The notes beneath the pieces are model-generated. The model ran no database searches. It worked only from the letters and a program-made list of their open reading frames with translations, and was not told the origin of the DNA. This document shows positions 10,288 to 21,940 of a stretch of 64,000 nucleotides of DNA, in pieces. A program made the translations under genes and the position numbers. Source of the DNA: Liopterus haemorrhoidalis. Its lineage: Eukaryota > Arthropoda > Insecta > Coleoptera > Dytiscidae. How positions within the stretch are numbered: the stretch's first letter is position 1; each line of letters begins with the position of its first letter. The stretch is from NCBI GenBank assembly GCA_963971575.1, contig OZ020624.1, positions 13,974,625 through 14,038,624 on the forward strand, written 5' to 3'.

Positions 10288-11946
10288 CCAGACAACATCC
10301 CACCGGATGTCCTGAAACTGGTAGCCACTACTCACCCAGACGCAATGGCAACATACCTCAACCGATGCCTAAAAGAGGGTACCTTCCCAGAAATCTGGAA
10401 GAAATCCAGACTGATGCTACTGGAAAAGCCAGGAGACCCCCCAGCGTACCGGCCATTATGCCTGCTCGATTCAGCTGGCAAACTGCTAGAGGCCTTGTTA
10501 AAGGTAAGAATCGAAGCAGAGATAAACCTGCACGACAACCAGTACGGTTTTCGTAAGGGCAGGTCAACTATCATGGCTATAAACAGGGTCCTCGATATAC
10601 CGGAGGAGATTAACAGGAAGGCGTACAAGAACCGCGAGTTCTGCGTCCTTATAGCCATCGATATCAAAAACGCGTTCAACTCAGCTCCGTGGTTCAAGAT
10701 CATCGAAGCCATCAAAACCAAGAAAGTCAGCCCATACCTGGTAAATATGGTACAATCGTACCTAACGTCGAGATACATCATCTCAGACAAAGGTCAGATC
10801 TACCCTATGACGTGCGGCGTACCTCAAGGCTCTGTCCTGGGACCACTGTTGTGGAATATTTTCTACGACGAAATATTAAACATCGACGACCTGAGCAACC
10901 AGACAACATTAGTCGCTTATGCGGATGATCTGGCTGTAGTTGTGAGGGCCAAAACCAGAGCAGACCTAGAGGACACCGCCCAACAGGACATGGCGACAAT
11001 TACGAGGAGACTCGGCAATATGGGGCTAGAACTGGCGACCAGCAAAACAGAGATGGTTCTCCTTGCTGGCAGACGAAAACTAAAGGAAGCGCAGGTAAGT
11101 GTCTGCGACATTCCTATAGTAAGCAAAAGCAGCCTGAAATACATGGGTGTTATCATAGACAAAGACGCAAAAATGACGACTCATGTCAGACGCACTTGCG
11201 AAAGCGCAAACAAGGTCCTGAATGCTTTGTCTAGGATAACACCTAACATAGGGGGTCCAGTTTCCCAGAAAAGGAAAACGCTCATGCTTGCGGTTTCCTC
11301 CATAATGCTGTACGGAGCACACACCTGGAGCAAGGCACTCAATCATAGGCATTATGAAAATATGCTAGAGAGAGTGAACTGTCGTCTAGCAATAACAATA
11401 GCTTCAGCGTATAGAACTATAAGTACACATGATGTATTAGCTATCGCCGGCATTCCACCCATCAAGCTCCGGGTGCGAGAAAGAGCAGAGCTATACACCC
11501 ACGGCAGAAATTACAAGATTGAGGCCAGAAGGACAGTACATGAAAATTGGCAAATTTCATGGAACTCCCGGGACAGCTGGGCCAAAATATTCATCAAGGA
11601 TGTTAAGATTTGGTCCGAAAGAAAGTGGGGTTTACTAAACCACTTTCTTACGCAAGCTATAAGGGGACATGGAGTATTCTCCACGTATCTCCATAAGATT
11701 GGAAAAAGTGCCGATGAGGAATGCTGGTACTGCCAGGCCAGAGATACCCCGGAACACACAATATTTGTATGCCCTTGATGGGAGGCATACAGATTTGAAG
11801 CGTCAGTCGCAGTCGGGCAGCAGGTAACCACAGAGAACGTGGCCAACTTGATGATAGCTAATCCAGACAATTGGCGAACCATAAGCCACATGTGTACTAG
11901 TATAATGAGAGAGAAGGCGCAACATGAGAAGCTGATAAAAGGCTAA
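10288..11946 (+). pseudogene. E2 ORF2 remnant: reverse transcriptase without endonuclease
   Basis: Begins mid-protein at PDNIPPDVLK, six bases after the ORF1 stop. Compared with E5 ORF2, about 410 N-terminal residues (all of the AP endonuclease and the start of RT) are missing. RT blocks present: YRPLCLLDSAGKL, YGFRKGRSTI, the catalytic IDIKNAFNSAPW, GVPQGSVLGPLLWNI, AYADDLAVVV (YADD box) and KYMGVII. The C-terminal CWYCQARDTPEHTIFVC is the Cys/His motif of R1-clade ORF2. A TGA at 11776-11778 lies just after that motif; the frame continues to TAA at 11944. It could not nick a target by itself. Confidence 0.8.
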
Positions 11947-12109
11947 TCAGACAGCAGTGGCTTTGAAGTAATGTTCGTAAGAATGGTCCCGAAGCCACTG
12001 TAGATGTCGAGGGGAGTTTTTAGTGGGTAACACAACATCTTGATTCCCACACCACCCTTTATGGGTGTCCATAAAGGATTTTCTTCGCTCAACAAAAAAA
12101 AAAAAAAAA

Positions 12110-12198
12110 GGTTTGGTTTGGTTTGGTTTGGTTTGGTTAGGTTAGGTTAGGTTAGGTTAGGTTAGGTTAGGTTAGGTTAGGTTAGGTTAGGTTAGGTT
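12110..12198 (+). repeat. TTTGG then (TTAGG)n array 3
   Basis: A few TTTGG repeats adjoin the E2 poly(A); perfect TTAGG repeats follow up to GGTT before E3. The TTTGG block on this side matches the variant type on the 5' side of E2. Confidence 0.95.
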
Positions 12199-13023
12199 CA
12201 CTTTGAGTTTAGCAGTCATCAGATGAGGACGTGATTATATCGCTCCTACTCTTTTGCCTATTACAGCTACGAAAACCAGTATTTTTCTTTGAGATCTTGA
12301 TAGTGTGCATAAAATCAGTTTCCGGATTTTTTAGTGACGAGATGTTTTGTGTGTGCGACACCTTTAACACTATTCTAAGGGCTGCCAGTGTACATCAATG
12401 TTAGCAGTTGTAGCAGAGATAGGAAGCTGCCAGGAGGGTCGCCGAGGCGCTGATCCGCAGCGGTCCGACGTCGCGCGGGCCTGTGGGATTCCTACAGCCC
12501 TACAGCCCTAGCCGTTCAACCCCTACAGCAGGAAGTGTGTGCGCTGAAGTGGTGTTCGGTGAGATTTTTTTGCAAATTATTCTAAGTGCATAAACCAGTT
12601 GGTGCGGTGTTACATACGGTCTATCCAGGCCGGTAAAATTTTCAAGGCCATCTAGAACTGCGGCACGTGCCAGCCTTGAGGCACTTAGAATATTTTTTGA
12701 TAAAACTTTTGTGGAAAAATTATAAAATCAAATTTGTGGACATTGTCATTTTGGAAACTTTATATTTTGGTTTTTTGGCTCTAGAGCCCCAGGTAGAGGG
12801 AATTTTCAAATTGCGACGATTTTTTTTCCACACCTGTTTATAACGTCCCTACATCGTCAGACGCAACACATTTTGGTTGCGCGCAAACCCCCCCCCCCTC
12901 CTACTGGTTTGCCTTCCTTCCACGGAATCCCGGCCGTTTTGGGGCTGTGTAGGTGGACGAACTGTTCTTCATCCACGGGTGATAAGGGTACCTCCCCTCC
13001 CCCCTCATAGTTTATCACAATTA

Positions 13024-13061
13024 CCCCTCGCCCGCCAAAAGTATTCTTTTGGCGAGACGAG
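13024..13061 (+). promoter_or_regulatory. 5'-UTR hairpin module, E3 copy
   Basis: CTCG...GCCAAAAG...TTTTGGC...CGAG: same loop-side core as the other copies, but the outer pair is CTCG/CGAG where E7 copies have CTCACC/GGTGAG or CTCTCC/GGAGAG. It lies about 50-85 nt upstream of the ORF1 ATG and 3' of a C-run (about 12891). Confidence 0.6.
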
Positions 13062-13107
13062 CCAAGATCTAACAGCGAAGGCGATTTTTCCAGCGCTGAA
13101 AAAAAAC

Positions 13108-14476
13108 ATGGAGGAGCACAGGAAATGCGATCGGGACTCGGACCAGGAGAGTACCAATAAAATCCTGGAAAAGAGGATGCAGGCAGACAAGAAAGGATAC
13201 AGCTCGCCCAGCAACCAAGAGGATCCCGCTCAAATCTTTGGACGACGAGAATCACTAGCTAGAAGCCCTGCAAAGGAATTCAGGAACGCGGTTCCATCAA
13301 CGCTGGCGACAACAGCAGCGGCATCTACTACAATGGCCACCTCAATGATCTCAGTTAGCACGCTGATGCAGAGTCCTAAGAAAAAGGGTAACACACCGGA
13401 ACGGGATGAAATCAAGTACTTCATAGACAAAGTTGCAAAGGAAGTCTATGAGCTGGCAGTGTTAACAAAAAAAAAAACACCAACACAAAGGTAGAAATCA
13501 AAAACGCGGCTAAGACACTGAGAAGAATTACGGAAAATTTAAAGACGAGGTACGAGGATAGGATAAAGGCTGCCCCTGCCCCTGTCATTGTTCCCGCCCC
13601 CACTACGGTTCCTAGAAGCCAGAAAGCCAAGCCAGAAATGGTAACAATCGGCACGCAGACGGAGGAAAATGAGGTCGGGACGTCGGAAACAAGATGCATC
13701 GGCACCCAAACTATATGCGGGGAAAAGGAAGGAGAGATAAACAGGATAACGGAGCTGATTGGGCGAGCTGGCAATTACGAATCGGTGGCCGGCCTGTTAG
13801 GAGAAAACTGGCCAGCGGAATGTTACAGGAACACGGAGTTGAAAATGTTCGAGGTCACGAAAGTGAGAAAGTACGAGAACTTGGCAATAGTAATGTCGAC
13901 GAAGGAGGCAAAGGAGAGTACGACTGTGCAAAACATTGCCAGGATCTCGTACAACGTATGGGACGCAGTGGAAAGCACCGTAGGCCAGCCGGACTTTAAT
14001 ACGGAGTCTAGAAAAGTGACCACAAAAGACGGGGAAAAGAAGCAGCCGATCAACACCACGGTTTTCGTCCTGCCAACTAAAGGGGAGAAGAGCACGGGAG
14101 ACAAGGAGGATATCAGCGACATCTACCTGCAGTTCCGAGAACTAAAGGAGATGGCGCTGGCGCAAGAAAAGAGAGAAGTACAGCTAGTTACCCCCGGAAG
14201 TTGGAGCATCGTAACGCAGAGGAAGATCCTGGAGTGCGTTTGCTTCCAGAGTGGGCTCCGTGTGAAGATCATTACGGATGCACAGGGCAAAAATAAACAA
14301 AAGCAGGAGAAGAAGCAAATGGAAAAGGAGAAGAGCAGCACCCTGACGGTGAAAGCAGTAGGGGGTAAGACGTACGCGGACCTCGTCAAATCCCTGAAGG
14401 AGAACGTCGACATAAAGAAGTTGGACATCGCCGTCAAGCGGATTAGGCGTACGGAGAAAGGGGACCTGCAAATGAG
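13108..14476 (+). pseudogene. E3 ORF1, frameshifted and C-terminally deleted
   Basis: Starts at the ATG at 13108 and shows IFGRRESLARSP (~45) in the first frame. An 11-A run at 13467-13477 shifts the frame: the first frame stops within 20 codons, while another frame resumes at once with NTKVEIKNAAKTL. Two TQT motifs follow (IGTQTEEN, IGTQTICG), then the central gag-like region with YADLVKSLKENVD. The CCHC knuckles are gone because a deletion joins this ORF to the ORF2 C-terminus near 14476. A poly(A) slip during replication or a ribosomal slip could both explain the 13467 shift; the former is simpler. Confidence 0.7.
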
Positions 14477-14994
14477 CCAGCCATCCCACTGCGGATCCTG
14501 GCGGAGGAAAGACCCGAGATCTTCGAGGCAGGAGTGGGGAGCGAGGTGCGCAACTCCGCCAGGACTCGCGCCATAGACAAGTGGCAGGAGGGGTGGAACA
14601 GTAATAACACCAAAGGGCAATGGACGAAGAGGCTCATCCCAAACATCGGAGTGTGGCTGGGCTGTAAACATAAGCATACTGTCTATTTTACAACACAAGC
14701 TTTTACAGCCCATGGGTCTTTCAAGGCGTACACGAAGAGGATCGGGAAGGAGCAGGATGACCTATGCACGTACTGCGGGGCTGCAGACTCGGCAGAACAC
14801 ACGCTGTTCATCTGCGTCAGATGAGACGCACAGAGAAGTAGGACAAACATCAGTCTGGGCGAGGTACTGACCCCCGATAGCATCGTCGGGAGAATGATGG
14901 ACAGTATAGAAAACTGGGAGTTGGTGAGGCACTACCTCAACGAAGTCCTCAGGAAGAAGGAAGGAGACGAACGGGAGCGACAAGGAATCAACTA
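14477..14994 (+). pseudogene. E3 ORF2 C-terminal fragment
   Basis: Starts mid-protein (IPLRILAEERPEI) and corresponds to the region after the RT thumb. It contains KGQWTKRLIPNI, the AHGSFKAYTKRIGKEQDD block and the Cys/His motif CTYCGAADSAEHTLFIC. A TGA at 14822-14824 replaces the Trp found at that place in E5 and E7; the frame then runs to TAG at 14992. No catalytic RT motif is left. Confidence 0.75.
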
Positions 14995-15568
14995 GGGGGT
15001 AACTAGCCATCGGCAAAGAAGAAGGTCCAACAGGATAGTTGAGATATTTTGTTTGTGTTTGTGTGCTATTGTGCCCCAGGATTCGCCCGTTCTAGTGATA
15101 CCTCCGGCGAGGCTTGGTCGCGGCCCGTTCATTTGTTAGGGGTGTTTTCTCCCCTGCAAACTGCGGGGCGTTGCTGTGCGTAACCGGACAGTTTCTGGCG
15201 GCTGATTTTATTACAGTAGCTAGCCATATTAGTGGGCCAGAGGTGGATGTAGTGGCGCCTCTTCCCTACTAAGGGTTTGTGAGCTTCGAATTTTTTAAAG
15301 TGCAGCGATATACCATGTTAAGGTATATATCGACCGACATTAACAGTTAAAAATTAGGAAAAGAACTGATTAAGTGTGTTCGGCTAGGTTTGTTAAACTT
15401 AACGAGTTTTCATTTTTGTGGACATTTTTTCAACAAATTTTAAAATTTTTGGTTGTCCATTGCCAGCAGGCAAACAGGCTAGGGACCTACAACTCCATCC
15501 CCCCCCCAAATTTCAAAAATGTTCTTCATGGAAACACTTTCCCACTTCCCCCATTTTTTTTTGGGTTA

Positions 15569-15606
15569 CCCCTCCCCCGCTAAAAGTTTGGTCTTGGCGC
15601 GGGGAC
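15569..15606 (+). promoter_or_regulatory. 5'-UTR hairpin module, E4 copy
   Basis: CCCC outer arm pairing with GGGG around the GC(C/T)AAAAG...TTGGC core. It differs from E1 at several arm positions while keeping the fold, about 95 nt upstream of the ORF1 fragment. Confidence 0.55.
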
Positions 15607-15700
15607 TTCGCCGATACCCCCCACCCTTATCCCTCCCACCACTATCGAGTTTTCCCACTCCAAAAATTTTGGTTAACGGGGGAAAAAATTAAGTGACGCC

Positions 15701-16198
15701 ATGAGTGAGCGGAAGGAACAAGCAGGGCGCGGAACGAGCGCAGGCACGAGTACTGACGACCGCCAGGCTCAGTATGTCTTTTCGAGGCGCGAGTCATTGA
15801 AGAGGACCCAGCCAAGTAAGGTGGATCCTAAAAGAGCGGAGCGGGAAAGAGTTAACTCTATTCATGAACTAGGCTCCGCCGATTTCATGAGGAACTTCGC
15901 CCAAAAGGTCACTCCGAAGAGGCAAAGAGAGGAATCTAGAGAGGAAACCCGTGATCTGGGTGAGATCCTCCGAAAAATTGTCAAGGATATGGTTGAGCTG
16001 CACAAACTGACGGAAATGCACGTTAACACCAAGGTGGAGATAAAGGGGGCAGCCAAAAAGCTCACCTGGAGAATCCAGGACTTCCAGGACCAATTTATTG
16101 ACCTGGAAAAGGAAATATCCAGCGCGAAAACGAGGAAGGTCGAGAAACCGTCGAAGGAAATGGCGACGCAAACTCTGCCGGTTAGTCCCTATTTTTGA
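15701..16198 (+). CDS. Truncated ORF1 of E4, 165 aa
   Basis: Same length and start as the E1 fragment, with only a few substitutions (for example LYKL to LHKL and LHWRI to LTWRI). It keeps the RRESLKRT motif, NTKVEIKGAAKKL and KEMATQTLPVS, and stops in the same place at the entry to the AT-rich segment. Conservation of the open frame between E1 and E4 may only reflect recent common origin. The short units U3-U8 carry the last 69 codons of this version: they share its LHKL and LTWRI variants. Confidence 0.6.
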   Translation: MSERKEQAGRGTSAGTSTDDRQAQYVFSRRESLKRTQPSKVDPKRAERERVNSIHELGSADFMRNFAQKVTPKRQREESREETRDLGEILRKIVKDMVELHKLTEMHVNTKVEIKGAAKKLTWRIQDFQDQFIDLEKEISSAKTRKVEKPSKEMATQTLPVSPYF

Positions 16199-16958
16199 TC
16201 ATTATATTACAATATTTAATTGAAATTTAATTCCTGTTTTCCTATTTTCTGTATTCTTCAAGTACATATTATTGTCAATGAATTTCTGCAATTTCACCAT
16301 CCTTGGAGATGATTGATGTACAGTCTGTTATAGTTACGATTAACTTACATAGGTAAATTTCTTTATTTATTGTATTAGATTGTTTTTCTATTATAATGTT
16401 ACTGTTATAGCACCTGAAGAAGCCAACAATGTTGTTGGCAAAACGTTGTGTTGTTTAAATAAACGCTTCTTGTCCAAAAAGCTGAATGAAATTATTTCCT
16501 ATTTCTACCTATATTCAAAATTGGACGTTAAATTACTAATCTACTATTTTTTATTACTTAATCAATATTTTTTGAGGTTTTTTTATGAGGTATACATACT
16601 CTTTTAAAAAAAAAAATTTAATTTGGATTTATCTTTTCGTTAGCAAATTCGCGGCGTATGTCTTGGAGAAGTTATGTATGCATTTCATAGGCAAATATTT
16701 TCTAGTCTATACATTTTTGAAATTTTTTATTCCTTAATCAATATTTTTTGAGGTTTTTTTATGAGGTTTACGTGTTCTTTTAAACAAAATAATTTATTTT
16801 GTACTTATATTTTCGTTGGGAAATTTGCGCCGTATGTCTTGGAAAAGTAAACATGGTTTTTAGTCGGTAGGCCCTCTCGGGAGAATCTGAAACTACTGAT
16901 TGCGGAGTCCTCTCCTATACAATGGTGCTTATTAAAAGTTTCCCATGTTTAAAAAAAA

Positions 16959-17060
16959 GGTTAGGTTAGGTTAGGTTAGGTTAGGTTAGGTTAGGTTAGG
17001 TTAGGTTAGGTTAGGTTATGTTAGGTTAATTTAGGTTAGGTTAGGTTAGGTTTGGTTGGT
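16959..17060 (+). repeat. (TTAGG)n array 4
   Basis: TTAGG with rare TTATG and TTAAT variants, ending in TTTGG/TTGG next to the GGGTGGACAGG start of E5, the same end-type as at E2. Confidence 0.95.
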
Positions 17061-17433
17061 TGGGTGGACAGGTGGGAACTGAGCAAGTTCTCTACTGCAC
17101 ATACTGTCACCAACTCTCTAATGGAACCATCTTGCGCAGACATCATGGCAACTCAAAGGTCGAGTTATAGACACTCGCATCCGGAGAGAGCGGGTAACTG
17201 ATTGACACCTGGTGAAGCCTCGGAGAACCGTGCGTCTAACCACGCGGGCATTCGACGAGTTCGCCCTGTATATAGACTGGCTAGCCTCGTAAAACAGGTC
17301 GAAGTCCGTAAGCTTGAGACAGCCGCCTGCCGCCAGATGCCTCCGTAGAAGGATTCTGATGGGGAGCTGGGCAAAAGACCCAGTCTAGGGGCCAAGCCCA
17401 AGACCGAATGGAAGAACCGAAATACCATTGCAC

Positions 17434-17447
17434 GGAAAGTACATACT
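17434..17447 (+). repeat. 14-bp target-site duplication, left copy (LINE in E5)
   Basis: GGAAAGTACATACT, repeated exactly at 23183-23196. E2 has the uninterrupted sequence at the homologous place in its leader, confirming a target duplication. Confidence 0.95.
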
Positions 17448-18273
17448 TTTATTTATTAAGTGTTTCACTCTAAGGTATTACACTTTGTAAATTTTACATT
17501 AATTATCTTATTCTACTTAAATATTTTACATTTGTATTTAGACTACTAGTTTCAATCCTATTTCAGTAACTTTTGAAAATTTAAACATTAATTAACTTAT
17601 TGCTACTTAAATATGTTCATTCTTATTTCTATACATTTGAAAAATTTTCATTACTCAACTTATTGCTACATAATATGTTCATTTATTTATTTAATCTACC
17701 GGTTTCATTCTTGTTTCATATACATTGTTTATTGCCTAACGGTCGTATTGTCGAACAACAATTACATTTTTGTCCGTTAAAAATCTGTAATTTCATTCTT
17801 ATTGTTTTCATTATTGCGATATTATATTGTTATTCGGTCACATTGTTAACCAACGGTTTTTACAGATTTCAATTGTAATGCGATATTAAGAGGCATGTCC
17901 GGCGACGAGATAGCGCAGCGTAACAACCATCGAAAAGTTAACACTTAACGCAAAATATCTAATGAATCGCTGTAGGACTTTCTAGTCGCCGGACATTTGT
18001 CTACAATCCTGATACGCATTAGTGCCTATCTAAACATACTTATAATTAGAAACTATTATTATTATTATAATTAATAAAACAGAAGTTCGCGCAATGCGTT
18101 TGTTCGTTTTAATTTCGCGCACTCGGTTTGACACGGGGTGTGGTTGATGGTATGACTGTCACTGTAGTTCATCTTCGGGGGAGTTGTAGGGCTTGGGTTA
18201 ACTTACTCGCGCACCGCACTCACGCACTTTCGCACTTTAACTCGCGCACTTTAATTCGCGTCCGGGGGGGGCG

Positions 18274-21200
18274 TCAATCTCGCTCCATATTGCGCACCTT
18301 CAGTTTCTTGGAGGCCTTTGTGAATGAGCACAGGGCCTTCCACCAGTCTTCTTTATCGGCCATAGCCGTTATTTCCGGTAGGGATGCCGGCCACCGCAGG
18401 TTTTTCCGGCGGAGTGCCAAGTCGGCGCGACTTCTCTCTTCCTCGTACGTGATGCAGTGGAACAGCATGTGTTCGCTGTCGTCCTCTCCGTCTCCGCATT
18501 TTGGCGTCCGCTGCTCTGCCTATATTGTGTAGGTATTTCTTGAAGGCGCCGTGGCCGGTGATTACCTGCGTCGTCTCGTAGTCAATTTTCCGGCTTCGGT
18601 TCTTGAAATTGATGCGTGGTATGAAGGCCGCTGTAAGCCGGCCGGTTTTAGCAGTATCCCATCTGCGTTGCCAAGCAGCTCGGGTCTTCTCCCTGAGCTT
18701 CTGCCTCGCGTATGACATTGGCAGACGGCTGTATACCACCGGGACGTCCACGTCGGTCGCTGCTTCTTTTGCCAAGGCGTCAGCTCTTTCGTTGCCCTCG
18801 TTACCTTCGTGTGCCCTTACCCAGTGCCAGGAGACCTTCACCGCAGGAGCGATGGCTGCCAGGAGGTCACGTATCTCTTTTACCAGCTCGGTGGGCCTTC
18901 TGGAGTTGTTGATGGCACCTAGTGCGGCTCTGCTGTCTGAAATAATATGACATTCTTCGTATGCGTTTTTATACTTGCTTATGAACTCGAGGGCCCCTCG
19001 GATAGCGACCAGCTCGGCTTGGAAGACACTGCATTTGCCGTGAAGTCGCATCTTCTCCGTAGCGATCTCCCGGCCCTGGGCGCTCACCACGTATGCCGCG
19101 CCGACTCCTTCATCCCCCTTGGATGCGTCCGTGTAAAAACGGTTTGAGCCCGCGCTACTGTCTCCAATCTGGTGTGTTGATAGGCTGATGTCCGCTGGAT
19201 GTGTTGCGTTAAAGACCGTCCGTCTTTCAAGTTCCACCTCCTCACCGATGATGGATTGGATTGTGGCTGGCTCGGTCGTGGCGTGGGCAAGCCGCCACCG
19301 ATCTGCGAGTTCTCGGGCAACCAGGTCAATCGGCGGAAGTCCGGACAGCACCAGCGCTGCCTCTGTAGACGTGGTTTTGTATGCGGCAGCTGCTCCGATT
19401 GTCGCTATTCTCTGGACTGACAACATCTTCGCTGCCTGACGGCCGGTGCAATTTGCTGCCCATATAGGCGCTGCGTAGGTGATTGCAGGTTGGGTCGCGC
19501 CCTCGTAAATGCTGGCCATGGCGCGTCGGCTTAATCCCCAGGTGAGTCTGCAGTTAGCTCTAAGGAGATGTGAAAACTTGCGTGCCTTACCGCAAACTGC
19601 CTCAATATGTGTTGTCCATTGCAGGTTCGCGCTGATGGTGACCCCTAGGTAAGTAAGGTCATCACTGCATCTCACCTGGTGATCGCCCATCTTGAAGGTT
19701 GGCCTCTGTTGTCTGGGCTTGATTCCAAAAAATAGGGCATGCGTCTTTGAGGGATTGAACTCGAGCCTCATCTGCTGGCCCCACCGCAGCAGCGCCGACA
19801 GTGCTTCCGTCGTTCTCGCCTTCAGCGTCTTATACTGTAGTGCTTCAACGATCAGCATGGTGTCATCCGCATAGAGCACTAACTGACATCCTTTCGGAAG
19901 CACAACCTCGAAGATGGTGTCGTGCAGTATCTTCCAGAATCCTGGACCCAACCTTGAGCCCTGCGGGCAACCCATGGTAACAGCTCTGTCGGCTCTACCA
20001 CCGCTTCGCGTGATAGTCGCGACCCTCTCTGATAGATAGCTTCTCGCGAGTCGCAGCACGTTGTTAGGACATTCCCTCCGGATCAGCTGGTCTGTTATGG
20101 CCGGCCACCAGGCGTTGTCGAAAGCGCCGGAGACGTCCATGGAAACCGCCGCGCAGTAGGCGCCGCGCTCCTTGGCTTGTCTAATGGCATCTAAGACATG
20201 TCTTATGGCGTGAACTGTTGACTTGCCTTTAACGAAGCCGTATTGCCTCTCGTTCAATCCGTTGCTCTGCGTCGCGACGTGGTGCTCAATCCTTCCTATT
20301 AATAACCCGTCCAGCGTTTTCCCCACCGAAGGCAGGAGACATATTGGGCGGTAGCTCTTGGCGCTCGTCCTATCGTCCTTACCTACCTTGGGGATGAGTC
20401 TGACTTTCGCGGTTTTCCATACTCTTGGGAAGGTGCCCCACGTAAGGCAGAGGTTAAACACCTTGACAAATATCTCCGGGTCCGCGTTGAAGGCGTGGAT
20501 CACCGCGTCCGCCGTGATGTCATCCTCTCCAGGTGCCTTCTTTGGGTTGCCTTGTTCTATTTGGCTTCTTACCTCGTCTTCCGTGAACCGCTTATCGTCC
20601 GGGCCACCTCTCCCTTCCTGCGCCCTTTGCCTTGTTTCGCGTTGTTGAAGTGTATCTGCGCGTAAGATGTCCTCAGGGAAGAACGTCTCCAGGAGATAGG
20701 CGTGTGTTTCCTCAATGGTGGCGGTATATTCTCCGTTGTTCTTCTTAATGGAGGTTTCCACCATCATCGGCCTCTTGTTGCGGAGGGTTTTGTAGACCGC
20801 GCCCCATGGATCCGTTGCCGTGCTCTCCTCGCAGAACTCCGTCCACTTGTCGATCCTTGTACGCAGCAGTGCGGTTTTGTAATCGTTAAATTTTAGCACA
20901 TACTCTCTTTTCCTTTCATCCCTGTCCCCATCTGTACGTGCTCTCTGCATGCGGCGGCGTAGTTTCCTGACGTCCTTTCTCGCCTCCGTAAGTTCAGGCG
21001 TCCACCACGGTACAGAATGTTTCCGCGGCTTCCGGGGTGGCATGGAGTCGTTGCAGGCGCCTCGGATGGCGTTATTCAGGCTAAGAGCGCAGGCTTCGAC
21101 GTCAGCTGGCGATGATGCTGTGTTTACAATTCTTCTTGTGGCCTCAATTCGTGTGTCGAACGACTCTTTGAACTTGGTCCAGTCAGCCTTTTTGTTGCAG

Positions 21201-21940
21201 TAGCCGGTTTCAGCTGCGGGGATTACGTCTGGCGACTGGATTTCAAATTTTATCATCCGGTGATCAGACATGCTGAGTAAGTCCGGGATGCACCAAGTCG
21301 TGACGTTTCTGTAGACTCCGAGGGATGCCGCGGTGACATCTACGAACGATGTTCCTCTAGGGCCATCAAAGGTCGGGGTGTCGCCTTCATTCAGCACCGT
21401 TAGATCTAAAGCGTCCAGCATTCTCTCAAATCGCCTTCCCCTGGGGTCATCGACAGGGCTACCCCACGTCCTTGACTTGCTGTTGGCGTCTATTCCCAGT
21501 ATGACGTCCCCGAGCGGCTTAACTTCCTCAATCACTCGAGTCAGGTCTAGCACCGCTTGTTCGAAGTCCGCGTTTGGGTTTTCCGCGGGTGGTATGTAAG
21601 CTGATATGGCGAAAAATTGGAATTCCCCAGAACGCACATGCACAACACAGGTAAGGTCCGTTGAGAGATGATCGAGAAGTAATCCCTCTACCTGAGAACT
21701 CATTAGCACTATTGCGGCCCAGGGGGTTCCGCCCTTTTTGTTAATTATCCGCTGGTTTTTCCCTAATCCTATTATTTGACCTGCTCGGGTGTGCGGCTCT
21801 TGAATGAAAGCGATGTCTGTCTCCAGTTCCTTCGTGTTGAAAAGAAATTGGTTTGTCGCGTGTTTGGCCCTTTGAAGATTCAACTGAACACAGCATATTC
21901 TTCCGATCCCTGTACTTACGTTATTAGTTGCAGTCCCCAT
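18274..21940 (-). pseudogene. LINE ORF2: AP endonuclease, reverse transcriptase, RNase H
   Basis: About 1,195 residues open before a frameshift. ATG at 21940 overlaps the end of ORF1 by 17 nt. N-terminal AP endonuclease: VQLNLQRAKHA, FIQEPH, GIDANSKSRTWGS, SFVDVT and SDHRMIKFE. RT: YRPICLLPSVGKTLDG, QYGFVKGKSTV, catalytic MDVSGAFDNAWW, GCPQGSRLGPGFWKI, LYADDTMLIV. RNase H: FYTDASKGDEGVG, FQAELVAIRGAL, IISDSRAAL, WVRAHEGNEGNERAD. One extra A near 18502 shifts the frame; another frame then carries the expected Cys/His tail (GDGEDDSEHMLFHC) to about 18274. The RNase H sets it apart from the R1-type ORF2s in the nest. Confidence 0.85.

Larger units (their letters stand above)
6561..12109 (+). mobile_element. 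E2: R1-clade telomere-repeat retrotransposon, internally deleted
   Basis: About 5.5 kb. 5' UTR 6561-8164, ORF1 8165-10282, ORF2 remnant 10288-11946, 3' UTR and poly(A) to 12109. The endonuclease and the first part of RT are deleted. The 5' end is homologous to E5 and the 3' UTR has the TTTTTAGT..GGTA block also seen in E7. Its flanks are TTTGG repeats on both sides. Confidence 0.8.
12199..15034 (+). mobile_element. E3: internally deleted telomere-repeat retrotransposon
   Basis: 5' UTR 12199-13107, ORF1 with a frameshift, then a direct fusion to the last part of ORF2; everything between (ORF1 C-terminus, endonuclease, most of RT) is lost. There is no poly(A) or TTAGG at its 3' end. It runs straight into E4 at about 15034/15035, so its own 3' UTR is truncated. 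Its 5' UTR is the type found in U3-U9, which makes E3 the nearest visible donor of their 5' ends. Confidence 0.75.
15035..16958 (+). mobile_element. E4: second copy of the E1-type short element, 5'-truncated
   Basis: Near-identical to E1 over its length but lacks the first ~85 bp (E1 4312-4396) and abuts E3 without any TTAGG. The 3' end is normal: A-run then GGTTAGG. 5' UTR with a C-run and hairpin, ORF1 fragment 15701-16198, AT-rich segment, shared terminal block. The lost 5' end and lost E3 3' end suggest one deletion, recombination or template switch joining two adjacent elements. Confidence 0.8.

Noticed and set aside
18274..18468. Separate small gene at the end of the minus-strand LINE
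   Set aside because: It is the frameshifted C-terminus of LINE ORF2 (Cys/His tail), not an independent gene.
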